In this document: one piece after another, positions 57,941-64,000 of the stretch | How positions within the stretch are numbered: the first letter of the stretch is position 1 | Layout: each line of letters begins with the position of its first letter | From: Carposina sasakii | Taxonomy: Eukaryota; Arthropoda; Insecta; Lepidoptera; Carposinidae | Assembly: GCA_014607495.2 (NCBI GenBank) | Contig: CP053148.1 | Location: 5,642,001-5,706,000 of the forward strand | Direction of reading: 5' to 3' | DNA: 64,000 nt | The notes under the pieces: model-generated | Told to the model about the DNA's origin: nothing | Databases searched by the model: none | What the model saw: only the letters and a program-made list of their open reading frames with translations | Made by a program: the position numbers and the translations under genes

Positions 57941-58435
57941 CATATTTATAGACGCAATATTTAATATAGATGTAGAACAAAAGTTCTTTTACACGCATAC
58001 AATTTACTTAAAGAGTGACGTCACGTCGTGATAGCCGTTTGTATGGAGCATTTTTGGCAAGTCTAAAATTGTGATTTTGAAATGGTTATATCCCTGAAAT
58101 TTGAAAACTAGCGAAGTTTTTCTTTCGCAAAAGTACACCACGAGACTGAGGTACCGTCATCATCTGTTCAGCAAGATGTGCCTTTGAGGCGTTAGACGCA
58201 CGCCTCAACACTTACTGGACTACTCATTTTAGTGGCGGAGAATGAGATATACTCTTTGTAGCATGCAATTATGACTTTTTACTTAGTGTCACATCTACAT
58301 TTATTGTCAGTCTGTTATCTTGTATTCATCGCGTATTTTTAGTTTATTAAAGCCTTTTAATATGCTATGCTATAAAGGCGTTTGCAGTATTGTTTCAGTT
58401 GGATAGCAAATTGTTAGATAAGTAAAGTAGACATC

Positions 58436-58526
58436 CTAAATCTGTAGACCTCTCACTAAAATAATTTTTAATGTCTGTAAGTAGGAACAATAATTCTACT
58501 TGGTGAATAAAATTTATTATTATTTA
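58436..58526 (+). mobile_element. Retroposon 3' tail with (ATT)n, copy 2
   Basis: Reverse complement of 13771-13860; it ends AATAAAATTTATTATTATT, so the 3' end points right. Confidence 0.65.
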
Positions 58527-58565
58527 TTTATGATCTTTCGATATAAAGACAAATAAAAAAACAGC

Positions 58566-58803
58566 CCTGAGAAGCCATTGTTGGACATAGGCCTCCCCCA
58601 GCAATCTCTACTCCGACCGGTCGGAAGCAGCCTGCATCCAACCGACGCCCGCGACCTTGGCCAGGTCGTCCGTCCACCTCGCGGGTGGCCTTCCCACGCT
58701 GCGTTTTCCAATACGTGGTATCCACTCTAGAATTTTCTGACTCCATCGGCCATCAGTTCTTCGAGCTATGTGCCCTGCCCATTGCCACTTCAGCTTCAGA
58801 AAA
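58566..58803 (-). pseudogene. RTE-type LINE ORF C-terminus (broken)
   Basis: On the - strand the frame reads LKWQWAGHIARRTDGRWSQK, then EWIPRIGKRSVGRPPARW and TDDLAKVAGVGWMQAASDRS, the block following the reverse transcriptase in RTE-type LINEs. A TAG replaces the Trp expected after DRSE, so it is inactive. The tail GGGGGAGGCCTATGTCCA follows. Confidence 0.82.
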
Positions 58804-58858
58804 AAACTGTAAACGACCTAAATTCTGTTTTGTATAGCATGTACCTAATCACGCGAGT

Positions 58859-58992
58859 ATCGGCTATATTTTTTGACAGTTCATAGTGATTATCACTTAA
58901 TGGGCATAATGTCTTGAAAGAAAATTTTTCAATACACGCATACATGTTTTTTTTTGTTAATCACTATAAACTGTCAAAAAAGATAGCGAATA
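58859..58992. mobile_element. MITE with TTTTTTGACAGTT inverted repeats, copy 2
   Basis: CGGCTATATTTTTTGACAGT and the inverted AACTGTCAAAAAAGATAGCG bound about 134 bp; family of 7251-7398. Confidence 0.7.
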
Positions 58993-60150
58993 GGCCTGCT
59001 GTTGTAAAATTAATTTGTATTTATATGAATTTCGTTAAATAATGAAGCGTTTATTTGAATTTCTATATTAAAGTGTTCGTTGCAAAATTTTATTTTACTA
59101 CCCCTCGTTACCCCCGCAATGGTGTTCCTCAATAAACCTCCTCGGTGTACCTGCTCCATGGACCGAATGTCAACGTTTTAATGGCAATTACCGACAAGCT
59201 ACGTGGCCGTTTGCATGTTATTTATACCGTTTAGATTATGTTTCATTTTTACTGAGATTTGTACAGTACTGGTTAAATACGTAATAGTCATCCCTATTTG
59301 CTCATATGTTGGGCAGTATTGGACAAATTACACAGATTTTAGAGGTAAGCCTACCACCGTTCAGCGAGATTTGTTACGTGGATACGCAAAAACTATAAAA
59401 CAATCTCTTACGAGATTCAATGACACAATAAAATGGACTAACACAGAAGGTATACGAAAATTTACGAAATGTAATGAAATAATAGATTTAGACATACCTA
59501 AGTACCTACCATTAAGGTATTTGAGAAATTTATTTATGTAGGTAGAAACAGTAAGTAATAAAATAAGTAATAAATATATTTTCGAAAGCATAATATACAA
59601 TTGAAAATGTTTAATGCAAATCCCACAGAAGGACGACCTGTACCTATTTAAAGATATTCATGAAAATGCAGTGAACTTGAAATAAAGTAGGAAAATAAAT
59701 GCAAAATTCATGAATCTATTAGCGAACCAATCAACGGCACTGAAATTATATTACGAGAGATTTTTAAATACATAAAAATTTATTTACACTACCCGTGATA
59801 GTTACGGGCATCCAGCAATGAATTAATTAGTTTAAAAAACTAATGAAAAAGGGTGACGGTAAATATTTACACAGTGCAATTTCTTAAAAAGTTTTTTATT
59901 TCAAGGTTTAGTTTGCTGTAACCGTGAACTCTTAAAGGATTGTTTCCATAGTAGAATCGAGATCTATAAGTAGTATAGCGACATCTCCCTTCCACAATGG
60001 ACACCTACTTTCAAAGTTTACGGTTATGCTAGAGAACATTTAGTGATGTTATAAGAAGTCCACGGGTTCTTTTCTTATCCGTGCTAAGCTTTTGAGGATA
60101 TTCTTATTCTTTATTGTAGGTACAGACCAATAAAATATACCTACCTAATA
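58993..60150. other. No gene recognised
   Basis: A + strand frame at 59203-59541 (about 108 codons from its first ATG, hydrophobic then polar) is the longest but has no splice, codon-use or family support. Confidence 0.35.
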
Positions 60151-60294
60151 TGGTCGATTCCGGCAGTCACACTTAAACCTAAACTTAAAATTAGTCCTAT
60201 CTGTCCTTTTCTCTCCCAGCCATTTATGTTAAGAACGGACATAGACCTGACTAAGATTAGGTTTAGGTTTTAGTGTGACTGCCGGCATCGACCA
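60151..60294. mobile_element. 144-bp MITE with TGGTCGATNCCGGCAGTCACAC ends
   Basis: TGGTCGATTCCGGCAGTCAC on the left is inverted as GTGACTGCCGGCATCGACCA on the right; pairing continues through AAACCTAAAC. An older relative is at 47085-47215. Confidence 0.8.
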
Positions 60295-60296
60295 TC

Positions 60297-60352
60297 ATCA
60301 TCATCATTTACAGCCCTGAGAAGTCCACTGTTGGACATAGGCCTCCCCCAAT
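60297..60352 (-). mobile_element. RTE-type LINE 3' tail
   Basis: (CAT)n followed by CAGCCCTGAGAAGTCCACTG and TTGGACATAGGCCTCCCCC; the GAT tail and end of the RTE element in - orientation. Confidence 0.7.
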
Positions 60353-61080
60353 CTGAAGAATAAAATTGATGCTGTCTCTATCATGATTAAGTTTTAGAGA
60401 AAGACAGACGTTTGACAAAATCAGCCCTCTCGTATTATCTATCGCATAGGTTTTTTAGATATTGCGCGTACAAACTAATATTGATAAACGTATGTCATTG
60501 ATCTAACATACAAAACTTACTTGTTTGCGGATATCTATGGACTATAATTACTTTCCTTCCTACAGCCAAAGTCACCGGAACCGATACATTGTTGAATAAT
60601 GCATCGAATTTTACCTTTTTCTCTACTTATCGGGACCTTTTTTACATTATTTTACATAACGGCCTTAGTATTTCTTGTGTCGTAAAATGATTACTATCGG
60701 AACAATTTGTTCTATGTCCGTTCACTTTCCTATTTTCGCGATCCCCTTGTGGTTTACTAGAAATAGAATTTGTGCGAAATAAGCACCTCTTTGTATATTT
60801 TTTCCGTATAAAAGGTCTGTATACATAAAAAAATTAAAAAAGAGGATAAATAAGCTTTTTTTTTCAGACCTTCATTGGCAGGTAAGTGGGTAATATAAAA
60901 AAAAATGTATATTTCCATGTCCATGCTCAATTCTGGTCATTTTATGTGAATGAATATATTTTAAAATATTATCTGATGGTACATTCCAATGACTGAATAA
61001 CATTCGTTTTAACCATTTATTAAGCAACTATATTTTAAAATGTCCCTTTTTTGTTAGGTTAGGTTCAACACTTGCTTTTT
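60353..61080. other. No gene recognised
   Basis: AT-rich. The start (60353-60440) resembles part of the AGGGCAGAT MITE family (…CAGCCCTCTCG). Confidence 0.35.
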
Positions 61081-61230
61081 TATTCTTATTCTTTATTGCA
61101 CATACACAAAAAGAAATATGGCATACAACATTAAAGAAGAGATGCATGTACAATGGCAAGCTTATCTCTACCAGAGATCTCTTCCAGCAAGCCAAGCAAG
61201 TAAAGAGAAATTATTAACAACAAGGTAAAA
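61081..61230 (-). mobile_element. Likely LINE 3' UTR fragment
   Basis: TTCTTTATTGCACATACACA, GTACAATGGCAAGCTTATCT and GATCTCTTCCAGCAAGCC form a block of the kind found at 3' ends of moth LINEs. There is a single copy here, so the assignment rests on recognition only. Confidence 0.35.
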
Positions 61231-63087
61231 CATGTGCAATTAAACAAATTCTAAGAAACTACAAAACTACATTAAGAAAAAACAAATGACAGCATATTTA
61301 AATAATGGACAGGTAGTGATTTTTTTAACCTTTTTGTTACAATTTTTTGTAACGTTACAAAAATGAGGTAACAAATAGGAACTAACGGTGAATTTATACT
61401 GAAGAAACAACATAAAGTCTAACTACTTATATCATTTGGTATATTCTTAATTGAGTACATTAAAAACAGAGGAGATTTGTACTGGTATGATGGTATAATT
61501 GATTCTTGCACCACACTACTACATTTAATTTTATTCCGGGAGTGTACGTAATAATGTACAAATTACAAATAGGACTGATTATGTAACTAATCTTGAATAT
61601 TTTATTTTATAATAAGCCAAAAATATAAAACCAAATATACTTCCAATTCGTTAAGTAATAAGTAATTCATTTCAGATTTAAGTAAACAATTAAAGGTTTG
61701 ATTAAGTCTAGATGAATAAGTAAAAATATAATTAAATGACTGTAATACCATGCTGTTTTATTTAGAGTATGATATAATAGCCATAATAGTTCATTTTTGT
61801 TTCCTTTCTATAACACTTGTCATTTTTGTAACATTTATTATTTTTGTTTCCTTTTTGTAAATATACTATTTTTTTTTTATATTACCCAGGTACGTCAATT
61901 CCCTTCCAAATCTTTCTCTCTCTCTAGTCGGCCCTCATTACTGAAGATCCTGGTCACTGAAACTCCTCAAGTAAACAACACCCTGAAATCTAGTCGGAAA
62001 CAGCCTTCAACACCTTGTAGAATCTGAGTAGTGATGAAGCCCCTTCCACTTGGTCAGACCATCGAATCGATAGAGGTTCGTCATCAAAATGATTGCTCGA
62101 ATAAGAAGCTTTTATCGCATGATAGAAGATATAATAGAAATCTACATACAACGAACGTCGTCGACGCCAAACGATGATACATTGTCTTAGCACCCTGGTA
62201 TAAACATTTTTTTTTTCGTTTGTACCTATAGTTGTTAGTGTTCACATTATTATATAAACACTTTGGTACGTGAAATCCTCGCAAATGCGTGGTCATACAT
62301 GGTTAGCAATCTCCCCTAGGAAGCCCCATAGTAGGTAGCTATTCCCAACATAATCTCGCATGTCTAGACGCTCGATTGGTGACAACTCGACATTGATAAG
62401 GCCATATTTCTTACTGTAAGTCAATTCTAATCTTAATTTAGTGCCATCGAAATCCGAATGTAAACCGTGCAGCCTTGTATAATGTAATGTTGATATCACA
62501 CAGTCATATTTCTTTGAAGGTGACTATAGGATACCAAAATACAAAAAATTAGGTCGCCTCTGAACAACCCAGGTGATTACATTTACGTGTGATCATTGGA
62601 CACTAAAGAGTCGCATATTATCACTACCTACCCGTTTTTTTTATTGCATCAAGGACTTTCTACGATCCATTTTTTTATGGCACTGCCTCTGTGGCACACC
62701 GAAGCGAAGCAAGGGCGGGCCACTAGATTTAACATAAAACTGTATTATTTATTTGTCTTCATTTCCATTCACGTGTGCACGTCGTTTTGGGTACAAAAAA
62801 CACCACTGCATCTTCGTAGTAACTTACTACGGATATCACGTTCTACGTGACTACGGCGTAGTCAAATTATGTGTTCAATGCATGATCATAACTGCAGTAG
62901 AAATGCCATTACTACATTTACTACTGCAAATTATGATGTCATTTTATAAATTAAATGGTCACATTGAGATAAGTTTGCCGATTATTTCATTCTACCTACT
63001 ATTCTTTGATAATAATTAGAAGGTACGAATCAAAAGTGTGCCATTATGATCTCAATCTTTAGAACTATAATTTTTTTACTATTACAG
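61231..63087. other. No secure gene; possible LINE fragment at 61890-62200 and a - strand frame at 62293-62499
   Basis: 61890-62027 follows an acceptor-like TTATATTACCCAG and is open to a TGA, but its reverse strand reads like a decayed retroelement frame (LSIRWSDQVEGASSLLRFYK). The 68-codon - strand frame (HGLHSDFDGTKLRLELTYSK) looks protein-like but has no partner. Confidence 0.25.
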
Positions 63088-63250
63088 AGACGCATTGACA
63101 TCAAGTACCCAAGCCTACACTAAAAAATATATCCTTTACCAAGGTGAGGACGAGTATCAAAAGAAATACTGCATAGTCGATGCTAAAGAAATAGCAGACC
63201 ATGCTGATGCAATTCAAAAAGAAACCTGTGAGCACCAAGATGGCTGGCCG
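63088..63250 (+). CDS. Internal exon of an unrecognised + strand gene
   Basis: The acceptor is ttttttactattacag and the donor is GGCCG|gtaagc. One base completes a codon, then 54 codons without a stop: DALTSSTQAYTKKYILYQGE, then DEYQKKYCIVDAKEIA and a segment with two Cys ending HQDGWP, phase 0 out. The composition (charged, three Cys, no low complexity) looks protein-coding, but I do not recognise the family. The next exon would lie beyond the window, and no preceding exon with two leftover bases was found. Confidence 0.5.
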
Positions 63251-63614
63251 GTAAGCTTGATGATAATTAAGTATTTTCTGTAATTAAACGAATAAATATC
63301 TCAAGTCTGCCCTTGAATTCTCTGGATGGTGTACAAAATGTATTTTAATTACCTGATTGTGGACAGTAATAAACCAGCGAGGGAGGTGGATCGAGAATCC
63401 ATTTAATTCAGTCGGAACGTTGTGCTGGAGTAATTTCCATTAATTGTAGGTTCAGTTCTCGGGTAAGACAAGAGGGGATAAGGCTCGAGATCTATTAACT
63501 AATTAAGTGGCACTGTCCCCTCTCACGTGGTTTTTTAAAGATAATCAATTGTCATAAAATGGTGTTCTGGGAAAAGTAATAACACTTTGGTTATAATTAG
63601 AAAGGTAGCTTTGT

Positions 63615-63830
63615 CCTTTGCTGATGCGGATCTTCATCAGAATAGGTACATCAACTACATCTCTTTCTGTGCATGTCGTAAGAGTCGACTGTGGAAGTCA
63701 GGGTCATGCATCGTCAGACGATGTGTGCTCGTACTTGTCACCAGCCTCGCTATGCTAAACGTGATTTTAGGACCTCCTACGTGATTATGTACTTTTGGCT
63801 ATTCTATTTTGGGAACATAGCCGTGTGTAT
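63615..63830 (+). repeat. Dispersed repeat, GATCCTGCAGTTTTGGCTAC family, copy 5
   Basis: CTTTCTGTGCATGTCGTAAG, AGTCGACTGTGG, TATGCTAAACGTGATTTTAG and GGGAACATAGCCGTGTGTAT match the other copies in order. Confidence 0.55.
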
Positions 63831-63840
63831 AATATATATA

Positions 63841-64000
63841 CAGGGTGCTTTTTCGTTGCCACCCTTAACGAAGGGTACGTACTCTATACATCAAATAAAG
63901 TAAGTTTATGCCAAAAAAAATGCTGGGAAACGATGTAAATTTTTTTAAATTACTTGATCGGTCGAAATTTATACTCTCCAGTGTTTATGATAGTTTTTTC
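63841..64000 (+). mobile_element. CAGGGTGCTTTTT DNA element, left end (cut by window edge)
   Basis: It starts TA|CAGGGTGCTTTTTCGTTGCC. The next block (CCCTTAACGAAGGGTACGTA to GTTTATGCC) matches the scrap at 47819-47897, and CTTGATCGGTCGAAATTTAT matches the inner arm of the foldback element at 47518-48230. Confidence 0.7.

Noticed and set aside
59203..59541. About 108-codon + strand frame with a hydrophobic N-terminus
   Set aside because: Codon content is AT-driven, no homology recognised, and a gtaagc donor-like site falls in the middle; not supported enough to call a gene.
61891..62027. Terminal + strand exon after an acceptor-like TTATATTACCCAG
   Set aside because: No upstream partner; the block reads more like a decayed retroelement on the reverse strand.

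Overview
This is eukaryotic, AT-rich genomic DNA with split genes (GT-AG introns) and a very heavy load of dispersed repeats. The repeat families (a SINE and an RTE-type LINE that both end in GGGGGAGGCCTAYGTCCA followed by a GAT-rich tail, elements bounded by AACCGACTTC, GGGTTCCG elements, many short CAGGGTG-terminal MITEs) and the two recognisable genes point to an insect, most likely a moth or butterfly (Lepidoptera). No bacterial-style operon, CRISPR array or rRNA is present.

Two genes can be read across introns with matching phases. (1) A FoxL2-type forkhead transcription factor on the + strand: exons at 15704-15851, 15933-16270, 16449-16677, 21521-21677, 22907-22991, 24033-24152 and 25165-25284. 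The forkhead domain is split by an intron. The last two exons are tandem duplicates of the same 120-bp, phase 1-1 exon, which makes alternative C-termini possible. The 5' start exon is not found. (2) A cyclic-nucleotide-gated cation channel alpha subunit (CngA-like) on the - strand: exons from 44831 down to 34114 (44598-44831, 42386-42545, 37764-37909, 37054-37176, 36075-36980, 35627-35808, 34114-34399). They encode S1-S6, a TIGETP pore, a C-linker, a cyclic-nucleotide-binding domain and a C-terminal coiled coil. Two more - strand exons (52521-52713 and 55511-55631) join in phase and probably encode its disordered N-terminus. The FoxL2 and channel genes are convergent, with about 8.8 kb between 25284 and 34114.

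Three weaker coding signals are listed: a + strand first-exon candidate inside a channel intron (38633-38683), an unrecognised + strand internal exon at 63088-63250, and a possible - strand exon at 8158-8393.

The rest is transposon landscape. 0-15 kb: nested SINE, MITE and LINE remnants, including the tail of an LINE with a restriction-enzyme-like endonuclease domain (9.66-10.36 kb). 15.7-25.3 kb: FoxL2, with MITEs in its introns. 25.36-27.65 kb: a three-level nested insertion ending with a hAT element that has an 8-bp target duplication. 28.3-34.1 kb: nearly empty intergenic DNA with one near-perfect hairpin. 34.1-55.6 kb: the channel gene, whose introns carry tandem arrays and a 0.7-kb foldback element. 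55.6-64 kb: RTE, SINE and MITE fragments and one unknown exon. Element names are descriptive because no repeat library was searched.
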